From Terrimesophilobacter mesophilus (GTDB lineage Bacteria > Actinomycetota > Actinomycetes > Actinomycetales > Microbacteriaceae), in assembly GCF_014200375.1 (NCBI RefSeq), contig NZ_JACHBP010000001.1, positions 434,001-498,000 on the forward strand: 64,000 nt of DNA, in the 5' to 3' direction. Position 1 is the stretch's first letter; each line of letters opens with the position of its first letter. Positions 1 to 7,667 of the stretch are shown here, one piece after another. Below the pieces are notes generated by a model, which saw only the letters and a list, made by a program, of their open reading frames with translations, was not told the origin of the DNA and did no database searches. The translations under genes and the position numbers were made by a program.

Positions 1-436
1 TCGGAACGACGACGGCGTGCAGGTAGGTGAAGAGGGGCCGCAGTGCGTAGTCGAGGACGAGCGAGTGCCGCGGAGTCCCCGCCGTCGCCCCGATGAGGAC
101 CGGTGCGCCGTTGAGTGACTGCGGGTCGAGCACATCGAAGAATGACTTGAACAGCCCGTTGTAACTCGTCGTGAAGACGGGTGTCACCGCGATGAGCCCA
201 TCGGCGGTCGCGACCGTCTCGATGGTCTCCTCGAGCTTCGGGCTCGGGAAGCCGGTGAGTAGATTGTTCGTCACGTCGACGGCCGTGTCGCGCAGCTCGA
301 TCGTGTCGACGGTGACTTCGACGCCGAGCTCGGCGAGCCTCGCGACGGTCGCCGTGGAGATGCGGTCGGCGAGCATCCGGGTCGACGATGGTTTGGCGAG
401 CCCCGCCGACACGACCGCGATCCTGCGCTTCGTCAT
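1..436 (-). CDS. NADPH-dependent FMN reductase (CE1759-like), C-terminus cut by the window edge
   Basis: Flavodoxin-fold FMN reductase that would supply reduced FMN to the luciferase-like monooxygenases encoded just upstream in the same operon. The N-terminus reads MTKRRIAVVSAGLAKPSSTR, a flavoprotein beta-strand followed by a phosphate-binding loop, and the later stretch TPVFTTSYNGLFKSFFD is typical of SsuE/CE1759-type NADPH:FMN reductases. The ATG (434-436) overlaps the stop codon of the preceding monooxygenase as ATGA, so translation is probably coupled. The C-terminal part lies beyond base 1. CE1758-type monooxygenase and CE1759-type reductase are a known gene pair. Confidence 0.85.
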   Translation of the reverse strand, partial: MTKRRIAVVSAGLAKPSSTRMLADRISTATVARLAELGVEVTVDTIELRDTAVDVTNNLLTGFPSPKLEETIETVATADGLIAVTPVFTTSYNGLFKSFFDVLDPQSLNGAPVLIGATAGTPRHSLVLDYALRPLFTYLHAVVVP

Positions 437-1623
437 GATCCGACCTCCATCAGTTCCACGTCCTCCGCCGATTTCTCTGCTGCCTTCTCGACGAGCGCGG
501 CGGCGGCAGCGGCCGCCTTCAGGTTGTCGTGCGTGGGAGCATCCGGAACCCCAGCGGGCCGGTTCTTCGCGAACTCCTTGCGGAGCACCGGGACGACCTC
601 TCCTCCGAGCAGGTCGAGCTGCTCGAGCACGGTCTTGAGCGGCAGGCCGGCGTGGTCCATGAGCCAGAGCTGGCGCTGGTAGTCGCCCGCGTATTCCCGG
701 AAGCCGAGCGTGCGGTCGATGACCTGCTGCGGGCTGCCCACGGTGAGCGGGGTCTGCGCCGTGAAGTCCTCGAGGCTCGGTCCATTGCCGTACACCGGAG
801 CCTCGTTGAAGTATGGCCGGAACTCGTTCACGGCATCCTGCGAGTTCTTGCGCATGAACGCCTGCCCGCCGAGACCGACGATGGCCTGCGCTGCGGTGCC
901 GTGCCCGTAGTGCTCGAAGCGCTGACGGTAGTAGCCGATCATCTTCGCCGTGTGCTCGGCCGGCCAGAAGATGTGGTTCGAGAAGAATCCGTCGCCGTAA
1001 TATGCGGCCTGCTCGGCGATCTCGGGGCTGCGGATGCTTCCGTGCCAGACGAACGGCGGCACGCCGTCCAGCGGTCGCGGTGTGGACTGGAATCCCTGGA
1101 GCGGGGTGCGGAACTGGCCGCTCCAGTCGACGAACTCCTCCCGCCACAGCCGGCGCAGGAGCGCGTACTTCTCGAGTGCGAGCGGGATGCCCTGGCGGAT
1201 GTCCTCGCCGAACCACGGGTACACGGGGCCGGTGTTGCCGCGGCCGAGAGTCAGGTCCATGCGGCCGCCGGAGAGGTGCTGCAGCATCGCGTACTCCTCG
1301 GCGATGCGCACCGGGTCATTGGTCGTGATGAGCGTCGTCGCGGTCGAGAGGATGAGCCTCTCGGTCTTCGCGGCGAGCCAGCTGTTGATCGCGACGGGGC
1401 TCGAGGGCATGAACGGGGGGTTGTGGTGCTCCCCCATCGCGAAGACGTCGAGACCGACCTCTTCCGCGTGCTGGGCGATCCTGAGCACGTCCTGCAGCCG
1501 GGAAGCGTCGGTCGGCTCCTCGCCGGTCACCGGGTTGCGGGTGATGTCCCCGACGCTGAAGATCCCGAACTGCATCGCCTTCCGTGTGTCCTGTGGCTGT
1601 GTCGTTGCCTGTGTCATCGTCAT
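433..1623 (-). CDS. LLM class flavin-dependent oxidoreductase (CE1758-like)
   Basis: FMNH2-dependent luciferase-like monooxygenase, a TIM-barrel enzyme of about 396 residues; the substrate cannot be told from sequence. The family start MQFGIFSVGDITRNPVTGEE follows a short Met/Thr/Gln-rich leader, and AEEVGLDVFAMGEHHNPPF and GRMDLTLGRGNTGPVYPWFG are typical of bacterial luciferase-like proteins. The start is the ATG at 1621-1623; an in-frame TTG lies six bases upstream. It begins 9 bases after the stop of another monooxygenase gene and overlaps the FMN reductase start by ATGA, giving a monooxygenase-monooxygenase-reductase operon. A TAGACT box sits 7 bases before the ATG and could drive a leaderless transcript. 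Confidence 0.9.
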   Translation of the reverse strand: MTMTQATTQPQDTRKAMQFGIFSVGDITRNPVTGEEPTDASRLQDVLRIAQHAEEVGLDVFAMGEHHNPPFMPSSPVAINSWLAAKTERLILSTATTLITTNDPVRIAEEYAMLQHLSGGRMDLTLGRGNTGPVYPWFGEDIRQGIPLALEKYALLRRLWREEFVDWSGQFRTPLQGFQSTPRPLDGVPPFVWHGSIRSPEIAEQAAYYGDGFFSNHIFWPAEHTAKMIGYYRQRFEHYGHGTAAQAIVGLGGQAFMRKNSQDAVNEFRPYFNEAPVYGNGPSLEDFTAQTPLTVGSPQQVIDRTLGFREYAGDYQRQLWLMDHAGLPLKTVLEQLDLLGGEVVPVLRKEFAKNRPAGVPDAPTHDNLKAAAAAAALVEKAAEKSAEDVELMEVGS

Positions 1624-1625
1624 TC

Positions 1626-1646
1626 CCAAAGTCTATTCGTTTGCAT
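1626..1646 (-). promoter_or_regulatory. 21-bp motif shared with the DsbA/SDR divergent promoter
   Basis: On the minus strand this element reads ATGCAAACGAATAGACTTTG and then one more G. It matches the sequence at 49453-49473 at 19 of 21 positions. It covers the stop codon of the upstream monooxygenase and contains TAGACT, a good actinobacterial -10 (TANNNT), just ahead of the second monooxygenase start. It may be an internal promoter or the site of a shared regulator. No binding protein can be named from the sequence. Confidence 0.45.
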
Positions 1647-2769
1647 GAACATTGGGGTCAACCGCGGAGCCCGCCACACTATTCCCGCGAATCGTCACGA
1701 GTTCAGCGGCGAGCAGTTCCAGTGTGCGGATACGACCGGGAGCCGTCCGGGGGTCATCCGGGACCGAGGAACCTGCGCCCGGCGAGATCATGACCTCGTC
1801 GACGCCGAATTGCGCCGCGAGCGCCCGGATGCGCGTCGCCGCGGGGCCGGGCGCATCGATGATCCAGCGTTCAGACATCCGGTCGATGAGGTCCTGGAGC
1901 GCAGGAGGGAGGTCCGCGGTCGCCGCAGCAGCCTCCTCCACGGTCACCTGAGGGCCGAGCGGGAGTCCGCTGCGCAACCGCGCCATCTGCTGCAACTGTG
2001 GGAGGGCGAGTGCCCTGGCCTCCTCGGCGGTGTCGGCGACGACCGCGTTGACGGTGAGGAAAGTGCGAGGCGCGGCGAGGTCTTCCGAGGGAGTGAACCC
2101 GTCCCGATACAGTGCGAGCGCCTGCGCGGTGCCTTCGCCGGAGAAGTGGTGGGCGAACACGTAGGGCAGGCCGAGGCTCGCGGCCAATCGCGCGGAGTAG
2201 TCGCTCGACCCGAGTAGCCAGATCGGGGATGCTGCGGCCGCGAGCGGTGTCGCCTTGATGGCATAGTCCCGGCCACTGTCGCCACCCCGTCCGCCTCCGA
2301 GACGCAGGGTCGCGCCATCCGGGCTCAGCAGCATCCGGATGTCCTGCACGTTTTTCGGGAACTCGTCGACGTCGCTCGTCGCCCCGCTCGACCGCAGGAG
2401 CGCCGTGATGACCGGGTCGCTTCCCGGTGCGCGGCCGATACCGAGGTCGATGCGCGCGGGGAAGGCCGCCTCGAGAACAGCGAACTGTTCGGCGATCACG
2501 AGCGGGGAGTGGTTCGGGAGCATGACACCGCCGGATCCGACCCGGATGCGGTCGGTGTTGGCAGCGATGATGCCGATGAGGACGGGTGGATTCGTGGCGG
2601 CCACCGCCGGCATGTTGTGGTGTTCCGCCACCCAGTAGCGCTCGAATCCGAGGTCATCAGCGCGTTTGGCGAGTGCGATGGATGCGGCGATCGCGTCGGA
2701 CGATGACTGTTCGGTGTGGACGGGAACGAGGTCGAGAACCGAGAGTTTCAGAGGAGAACCTGCCTTCAC
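1633..2769 (-). CDS. LLM class flavin-dependent oxidoreductase
   Basis: Second luciferase-like monooxygenase, about 378 residues, of the MsnO8-like subgroup. The family N-terminus KLSVLDLVPVHTEQSSSDA is followed by GFERYWVAEHHNMPAVA, the flavin-site region GSGGVMLPNHSPLVIAEQFA and RIDLGIGRAPG. I chose the GTG at 2767-2769 because the conserved part begins at once and longer versions run into the divergent promoter. The C-terminus ends nine bases before the next monooxygenase. It is divergent from the LAETG surface-protein gene; the intervening region holds an A+T-rich patch around 2800-2825. The substrate is unknown. Confidence 0.85.
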   Translation of the reverse strand: MKAGSPLKLSVLDLVPVHTEQSSSDAIAASIALAKRADDLGFERYWVAEHHNMPAVAATNPPVLIGIIAANTDRIRVGSGGVMLPNHSPLVIAEQFAVLEAAFPARIDLGIGRAPGSDPVITALLRSSGATSDVDEFPKNVQDIRMLLSPDGATLRLGGGRGGDSGRDYAIKATPLAAAASPIWLLGSSDYSARLAASLGLPYVFAHHFSGEGTAQALALYRDGFTPSEDLAAPRTFLTVNAVVADTAEEARALALPQLQQMARLRSGLPLGPQVTVEEAAAATADLPPALQDLIDRMSERWIIDAPGPAATRIRALAAQFGVDEVMISPGAGSSVPDDPRTAPGRIRTLELLAAELVTIRGNSVAGSAVDPNVHANE

Positions 2770-2887
2770 GTGACCACACCATTCCGCGGACGTCTGCCGG
2801 ACGATTATTCGACTAATCGATTGATTGCCCCGGCGACGTTCTGCCAGTACCATTCTCTCAACTCCCCTGACAAGAAGGAACCCGACC

Positions 2888-4096
2888 ATGCGTGCCAGGC
2901 TCCCCCTCTTCTGCTCCCTCGTCGCCGTCTCCGTCATCGGAGTCGCCGCACCGGCCTCTGCTGCGGGAACGACCTACAACTGGACTGCCGGCGGTGGCGG
3001 GAATCAGGAGACGGCGACTGCCGCGAACTGGGATCTGGGTGTGCCCGGTTCCGACGAGAACCTGGTCTTCGGTGCGGGGACGCACGCCCACAACAACCTT
3101 GCGACCGACCTGCTGGTCCGTGGACTCTCGTTCACGGCATCCGGTTTCCTGCTCGACGGCAACCGCATTGCGCTCGGCACAGGCGGCGCGAGTGCGACGG
3201 TGGATGCGAGCACGAACCTTGACATGAACCTCAGCGTCGACCAGACCTGGAGCGCTGCCGCCGGTGCGACGTTCACCCACCACGGCACGATCAATGTCCT
3301 GACCGGGGTACTCACCGTTTCCGGGGCGGGGACCATCGACTTCGCGAACCGGATCGACGGCAACGGCGGAGCCGGCCAGGTCGTGAAGACCGGGACGGGG
3401 ACGCTCATCCTGTCCGGCGGCGGCGGTGCGATCAACACCGCGGGTGCCGGCGACCGCGGGTTGGACGTCCAGGCGGGCGAAACTCGCGTGACCGGCATGC
3501 TCGCCGGAACGGACTTCGTGATCAACGGTGGCACGCTCACCGGCGGCAACCTCAGTGACCCCCTGCTCGGCGTCGTTCGGGCCCTCACCCTGAACACGGG
3601 CAGCATCTCCCCCGGTGTCGTGACGGGAGAGATCTCGACCATCCACACCTGGGAGCCGTTCACCGCGAACGCCGGCGGCATCCTGGCGTTCGATGTCGAC
3701 GGAACGACGAGCGACCGCCTCGACGTCTACAAGGATGTGACGCTCAACGCGCCGACGCTGCACCTGAACGTGGTGACCGCACCGGTCGTCGGAACGGTGC
3801 TCACTCTGGCCGCCACTCAGATCGGGACCGTGACCGGCACGGTCACGTCGCGGACGGGTGAGGCCCTCACGAGTGGCAGCGAGTTCATCGACAGCGGACA
3901 CCGTTGGCTCCTGTCCATCGGCCAGGGTTCGATGTGGGTCGAGTATCTGGGTGCCGCACCGGTCCCGCCTGGTCCGAGTCTCGCCGAGACCGGTGTGACA
4001 ACGGGCTGGCTACTCCCGGTCGGCGGGGGCATCCTCGTGCTCGGGATCATCCTGCTCATCCTGTTCCGCAAACGCAGCGCGAAGTTCGAGGGTTAA
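2888..4096 (+). CDS. Secreted cell-wall protein with beta-strand repeats and an LAETG sortase signal
   Basis: About 402 residues. A Sec signal peptide (MRARLPLFCSLVAVSVIG, then an AxA-like site near PASA) leads into a Gly/Thr/Asn-rich beta-helical region. That region includes NWTAGGGGNQETATAANWD and GQVVKTGTGTLILSGGG, which resemble autotransporter-associated beta-strand repeats. The C-terminus carries LAETG (about residues 365-369), a hydrophobic segment and the charged tail FRKRSAKFEG, the tripartite sorting signal for class E-type sortases in high-GC Gram-positives. The ATG at 2888 follows AGAAGGAA at a good distance. It is predicted to be a covalently anchored surface protein; no sortase gene is in the window. 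The gene ends tail-to-tail with the next one, overlapping by three bases. Confidence 0.8.
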   Translation: MRARLPLFCSLVAVSVIGVAAPASAAGTTYNWTAGGGGNQETATAANWDLGVPGSDENLVFGAGTHAHNNLATDLLVRGLSFTASGFLLDGNRIALGTGGASATVDASTNLDMNLSVDQTWSAAAGATFTHHGTINVLTGVLTVSGAGTIDFANRIDGNGGAGQVVKTGTGTLILSGGGGAINTAGAGDRGLDVQAGETRVTGMLAGTDFVINGGTLTGGNLSDPLLGVVRALTLNTGSISPGVVTGEISTIHTWEPFTANAGGILAFDVDGTTSDRLDVYKDVTLNAPTLHLNVVTAPVVGTVLTLAATQIGTVTGTVTSRTGEALTSGSEFIDSGHRWLLSIGQGSMWVEYLGAAPVPPGPSLAETGVTTGWLLPVGGGILVLGIILLILFRKRSAKFEG

Positions 4097-4311
4097 CGCC
4101 GCCGCTTCCGCACGACTTCGACGAGGTAGCTGCCGGCGAGGAGCACGATGCCGACGATGAGCGCAGCGCGGAACGCGAGTCGGAATATCCCGCCCTGGAG
4201 GGTGAACGCGAGAACGGCGGTCACGACGACGACGAGAAGGATCGCGAAACGGACCAGGTTGATGCGGGCGAGCGGACCGGTTCGAATGCTTCTCTTCCTG
4301 GATGCCCTCAC
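4093..4311 (-). CDS. Small two-helix membrane protein, unknown function
   Basis: A 72-residue protein with a basic N-terminus (MRASRKRSIRTGPLARINL), two hydrophobic segments (about residues 20-40 and 47-66) and a very basic end (VVRKRRR), so both termini are probably cytoplasmic. It starts with GTG. The stop overlaps the LAETG gene stop tail-to-tail, and the next gene upstream (lysoplasmalogenase) ends 38 bases before its start, so they may be co-transcribed. I do not recognise the family. Confidence 0.6.
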   Translation of the reverse strand: MRASRKRSIRTGPLARINLVRFAILLVVVVTAVLAFTLQGGIFRLAFRAALIVGIVLLAGSYLVEVVRKRRR

Positions 4312-4349
4312 GGCGCCGCCGTCACACTGCCGCCATCATGCGGGGCCGG

Positions 4350-5036
4350 TCATGCAGGCACCCGCTCGAGCGTCGGCGCGGTGCGGGCGGCGAGCATCCA
4401 CGCCATCCGGATCGCCCCGTAGGCGATGAACCCCTGGGCGGCGAGATAGGTGACCATGATGATCGTGTCGATCTGCCACAGTTCGAAACCGGGCAGGAAT
4501 CGGTTCAACCCGAGAAGGGTGTCGGAGACGACGAAGAGTGCGCCGCCGATCGCGATCCAGCGGTTGCAGCTGAGCCCGATCGCCCCCATGGAGCCGAGTA
4601 CGAGTCCGTACACCGCGACCGGGATGAGCAGCGCGCCGAGGTGCGGGGCGAGGATCGCGACGAGGGCGACCCACCACGCGAGATAGACGAGCGCTGCCCA
4701 GCGCAGGCGACGCATCCGGAGTCTGCGGAGGAAGAGGACGATGTAGGCGACGTGGGCGAGGAGGAAGAAGCCGAGCCCGACGAGGAAGCTGAGGTCGCCG
4801 GGTGCGCCAAGGGTGACATCCCCGGCCCAGGAGAACAGGATGCCGAGCGTGCCGAGCAGGGCGAGCTCACTCCGGATGCGCGGGAGTGAGTAGAGGAACG
4901 CGGCCAGCAGGGTCGGCATGAGCAGTGGTTTCAGAAACCCCGCCAGCGGTCCGTTGTCGCCGGCCTGAGCCACCAGGTACACGATGCTCACAAGCAGGTA
5001 CGGTGCGAAGACGGTCGCGACCCGGGCTTTGTTCAT
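4350..5036 (-). CDS. Lysoplasmalogenase (YhhN/TMEM86 family)
   Basis: An integral membrane protein of 228 residues with about eight hydrophobic segments. The family features are visible: LKPLLMPTLLAAFLYS near residue 36, the segment ILFSWAGDVTLG with its conserved Asp, and VVSDTLLGLNRF near the C-terminus. YhhN/TMEM86 proteins hydrolyse the vinyl-ether bond of lysoplasmalogens. Actinobacterial members are usually annotated this way without proof of substrate. It starts with ATG 45 bases downstream of the DUF167 gene on the same strand. Confidence 0.85.
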   Translation of the reverse strand: MNKARVATVFAPYLLVSIVYLVAQAGDNGPLAGFLKPLLMPTLLAAFLYSLPRIRSELALLGTLGILFSWAGDVTLGAPGDLSFLVGLGFFLLAHVAYIVLFLRRLRMRRLRWAALVYLAWWVALVAILAPHLGALLIPVAVYGLVLGSMGAIGLSCNRWIAIGGALFVVSDTLLGLNRFLPGFELWQIDTIIMVTYLAAQGFIAYGAIRMAWMLAARTAPTLERVPA

Positions 5037-5081
5037 GACTCGACCCTATTGGTTCTCTGCGCCGTTCCCGATCGCGCGGCG

Positions 5082-5315
5082 CTATTCCTCGATGCGGATG
5101 CGCTTGGTGCGCGAGGTATGGCCGCGGAGGATCTCGACGCGGCTGCGGGCGACCCCGAAGTGTTTCGCGAGGAGTTCGATGACGGCGGTGTTGGCCTGGC
5201 CGTCGACGGCGCGCTGCGGGACGTACACCGTGAGCGTCTCGCCATCCGGACCCGGCGTCGTGTCGACGAGCGGCCCTTTGCGGCTGCCCGGTTTAACGCG
5301 CACGGTGACGTCCAT
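5082..5315 (-). CDS. DUF167 (YggU/UPF0235) family protein
   Basis: A 77-residue protein that covers the whole YggU fold. MDVTVRVKPGSRKGP is the conserved opening, DGQANTAVIELLAKHFGV is the signature helix, and VEILRGHTSRTKRIRI is the final strand. Members are widespread; their function is not settled. The gene lies just beyond the rpsO terminator hairpin and is read in the same direction. Confidence 0.85.
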   Translation of the reverse strand: MDVTVRVKPGSRKGPLVDTTPGPDGETLTVYVPQRAVDGQANTAVIELLAKHFGVARSRVEILRGHTSRTKRIRIEE

Positions 5316-5332
5316 GACCCAAGGTTAACGAA

Positions 5333-5364
5333 ACGGGCCGTCACCCCGAAGGATGACGGCCCGT
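5333..5364 (-). terminator. Intrinsic terminator of rpsO
   Basis: A perfect 11-bp inverted repeat (acgggccgtca / tgacggcccgt) with a 10-base loop. On the minus strand it is followed by TTTCGTT. It lies 37 bases after the rpsO stop codon, separating rpsO from the DUF167 gene. Confidence 0.85.
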
Positions 5365-5400
5365 CTGCCAAGTGTCGTCTCAGGTCGCGCCTGTCGAGAA

Positions 5401-5670
5401 CTAGCGACGCAGCCCGAGGCGCTCGATGAGCGAGCGGTACCGGTTGATGTCGATGTCCGACAGGTAGCCGAGCAGACGGCGACGCTGTCCGACGAGCAGC
5501 AGCAGGCCACGACGTGAGTGGTGGTCGTGCTTGTGCTCCTTGAGGTGCTCGGTGAGGTCCTTGATGCGTGCGGTCAGCATTGCGACCTGCACTTCGGGGC
5601 TTCCCGTGTCACCTGGGTGAGTGGCGTACTCGTCGATGATCGCTTTCTTGGCATCTGGTGCTAATGGCAT
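5401..5670 (-). CDS. rpsO: 30S ribosomal protein S15
   Basis: The 89-residue primary 16S rRNA-binding protein of the small-subunit platform. The hallmark segments are present: the start region [20 protein letters not shown], the H-x6-H region [17 protein letters not shown] and the C-terminal [20 protein letters not shown]. The ATG is preceded by AAAGGGG at a normal distance. The gene is followed by a strong terminator. The defence island begins directly upstream, so rpsO marks the left border of core sequence. Confidence 0.97.
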   Translation of the reverse strand: MPLAPDAKKAIIDEYATHPGDTGSPEVQVAMLTARIKDLTEHLKEHKHDHHSRRGLLLLVGQRRRLLGYLSDIDINRYRSLIERLGLRR

Positions 5671-5806
5671 AGATGGCCCCTTTCGCTCGTTGCGCGGTGC
5701 CGGTCACCTGTTGTGCCGGCTCTCTTTATCCGCGGCCGTTGGACGGCAACCTTGAGAGTTTAGCAGAGGGTCACTGTCGCTTACTTCTTAGAGTGCTGAA
5801 GGGACT

Positions 5807-6463
5807 TCACTCGTGCTCGAGTAGGTCCTGAACTACTCGATCTGCCAAGTACGGGTACAAATCCGATTTTTCCAAGTCGGTCGCCAAAGTCGGTCGCGAT
5901 CGATGACTATATCTCGCAGCCTGTCCACCCGGTTTTGCGAACGCATATCGCTTGCAATGAGGTAGCTGGACGCCAACCATTTCCCACTCCTCATCTACGC
6001 CCTCCATACCACCGACAAAGATTGCCCCCTCTGGCTTCATCTCCTCAAGCATCTGACGACGCATGCGTCTCAGACTTTGCCGCCGATTTCGCAAGTCAGA
6101 GGTTTCGCCCGCCACGGCTTCAGTAAACCGAACGTCGCCGAGCCCACTATTGATAAGTTTTCGAGTATCAGCCGGAAGTTCCAACTCAAACACACGTGAC
6201 TGATATACAACTATTCGCGGCTTCCCAGTCTCTGGGGGAGGGAACTCCGAGGCTAAGAACAAGAGCACCGGTGCAATCGTCGGATGAGCTGCAGTGACAA
6301 GCGTCCCACCAATTGCAAGTACTTCTCTTGAAGTGGACACGACCGCGTCCAAGATTTCCATGGGTTCGAAATCACCAACCCAGCGCAATGGATCCGGGAT
6401 GCTCGCTGAGACGAATAATCGGATCTCGCTATGATCTGATGATGGAGTCAATAATCGCGCCAT
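5807..6463 (-). CDS. SLOG-fold predicted nucleotide-sensor protein
   Basis: A 218-residue single-domain protein that I assign to the SLOG (SMF/DprA-LOG Rossmann-like) superfamily. Supporting features are RLFVSASIP (15-23), the Gly-rich loop GGTLVTAAHPTIAP (52-65), AIFVGGMEGVDEEWE (147-161) and KPGGQAARY (177-185). SLOG domains bind nucleotide-derived ligands; in Thoeris ThsA one senses the cyclic ADP-ribose isomer made by ThsB. Here the domain stands alone, without an effector fused to it. It is the last gene of a three-gene operon, overlapping the upstream TIR gene by 16 bases. Base composition is clearly lower in GC than the flanking core genes, which suggests transfer. The ligand and the exact SLOG subfamily are inferred. 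Confidence 0.65.
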   Translation of the reverse strand: MARLLTPSSDHSEIRLFVSASIPDPLRWVGDFEPMEILDAVVSTSREVLAIGGTLVTAAHPTIAPVLLFLASEFPPPETGKPRIVVYQSRVFELELPADTRKLINSGLGDVRFTEAVAGETSDLRNRRQSLRRMRRQMLEEMKPEGAIFVGGMEGVDEEWEMVGVQLPHCKRYAFAKPGGQAARYSHRSRPTLATDLEKSDLYPYLADRVVQDLLEHE

Positions 6464-7611
6464 ATTGAATCCAAAGAGGTTAGGGTGTTGAGTTCGAGCC
6501 TCCGACGCTGTCTAGCCCAATCGAGAATTTGCTGACGTTCTACTGTGAAGTTCTCTGTTTCGTGGACGAGATGCGAATTGGCGACTGTTCCGATCTGGGC
6601 AGCGGAGACGTCCAGTTCATAAATGTCCTGAACCGTCGGAGTTGCGGGCGTGGGGCGGAGTAGATGCAACTCACCTCTCGGCGATTTCGCAGTGAGTTGC
6701 CATTCTGGGAGCGCTTGAGTTGCATACCCTGCCGCTTTGGCACTCGCGATAGCGCTCGACACAAGTGCCTTTCGCCTACGAACCATAGCTGAGGCAAAAC
6801 TTGTCTCAACTTCGACGATGATGCTTCCGACCGCAGCACGAGTGAGCCGCCTGCGGCGATGGAAGGGTTGGAAGTCGCCCGGACGCAAGCGCAATCGCGG
6901 CATCCGTTCGGTGGTTGGTAATTCGGTGACTTTTCCAGGCCAGCGGACTATTACCATGGCTATTCGGTGGGCAAATGCATACGCCACCTCTGTGCCAACC
7001 CATGAGGAGAGATGTGCCTCTGGAGTCTCTAACAACACCAATAGTGGATAATCTTCGATCGCCGAAATCACTTCGCTCTGAACATCGCGCCCGGGGCCGA
7101 TGTCAAAGCGATCGAGAAAAGCCGCGAATCCAACGTGCCCGAGTTGATCGTGCAATTGCTCCGCAGCCTGGAGGCCATCTGAACGTCGATGGCTAATGAA
7201 TACCTTCCGTGTTTTTTCAGCAATCCCAAGCTCAGACAGAATGACCCCGGCAGCTGCTTTGAAGCCACCTGCGGGCGAGCCCTCGACGCCGTTATACGGG
7301 CCAAGAATTGGCGGCACTGCGAGTGGGTAATCAGCCAACGAAGGCACAACCGGGAGCACTACACACGAGTTCGAAATGTACCTCTTGAGTATCCCCATTT
7401 CCGCCGGTTTCGTCCGCCGGCCTGGGGCGCCCAAGTAGACCGCCACATGCCCCTGAAACCTGTCGTCAGGTTTCGTCAGTATTACGGAGACATTCTGCGA
7501 AGCTCCAGAAGCTGAAAGTGCTTCCGCTAGTGCCGCCTGCAGTTGCTCCCGAGCACCTCCGAGTACATCGAAACAAGGCACAACATGTCTCACCACCGCT
7601 GGTTCGCTCAC
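6448..7611 (-). CDS. Multidomain TIR protein, candidate NADase effector
   Basis: 387 residues in three parts. Residues 1-133 form an alpha/beta region with no family I recognise (VAVYLGAPGRR, VVLPVVPSL). A TIR domain covers about 134-230: RKVFISHRRSD (135-145), FLDRFDIGPGRDVQSE (165-180) and HLSSWVGTEVAYAF (200-213). The C-terminal 150 residues are unassigned. W204 and E208 fit the W-x3-E pattern that places the catalytic glutamate in NAD-cleaving TIR domains. The start is GTG (7609-7611), 56 bases after the ThsB-like gene; the 3' end overlaps the SLOG gene. TIR and SLOG proteins are linked in predicted nucleotide-signalling conflict systems. An effector role here is inferred. GC is low, as in its neighbours. 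Confidence 0.7.
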   Translation of the reverse strand: MSEPAVVRHVVPCFDVLGGAREQLQAALAEALSASGASQNVSVILTKPDDRFQGHVAVYLGAPGRRTKPAEMGILKRYISNSCVVLPVVPSLADYPLAVPPILGPYNGVEGSPAGGFKAAAGVILSELGIAEKTRKVFISHRRSDGLQAAEQLHDQLGHVGFAAFLDRFDIGPGRDVQSEVISAIEDYPLLVLLETPEAHLSSWVGTEVAYAFAHRIAMVIVRWPGKVTELPTTERMPRLRLRPGDFQPFHRRRRLTRAAVGSIIVEVETSFASAMVRRRKALVSSAIASAKAAGYATQALPEWQLTAKSPRGELHLLRPTPATPTVQDIYELDVSAAQIGTVANSHLVHETENFTVERQQILDWARQRRRLELNTLTSLDSIWRDY

Positions 7612-7667
7612 TATCGTTGCTTCATTCTCAGTGCATAGGTTTGCTAGTCCAATTTATATTCGAGCCC

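Noticed and set aside
529-2217. A 562-codon plus-strand open frame across the monooxygenase genes
   Set aside because: It runs antisense to two genes of a recognised family; the product has no recognisable domain.
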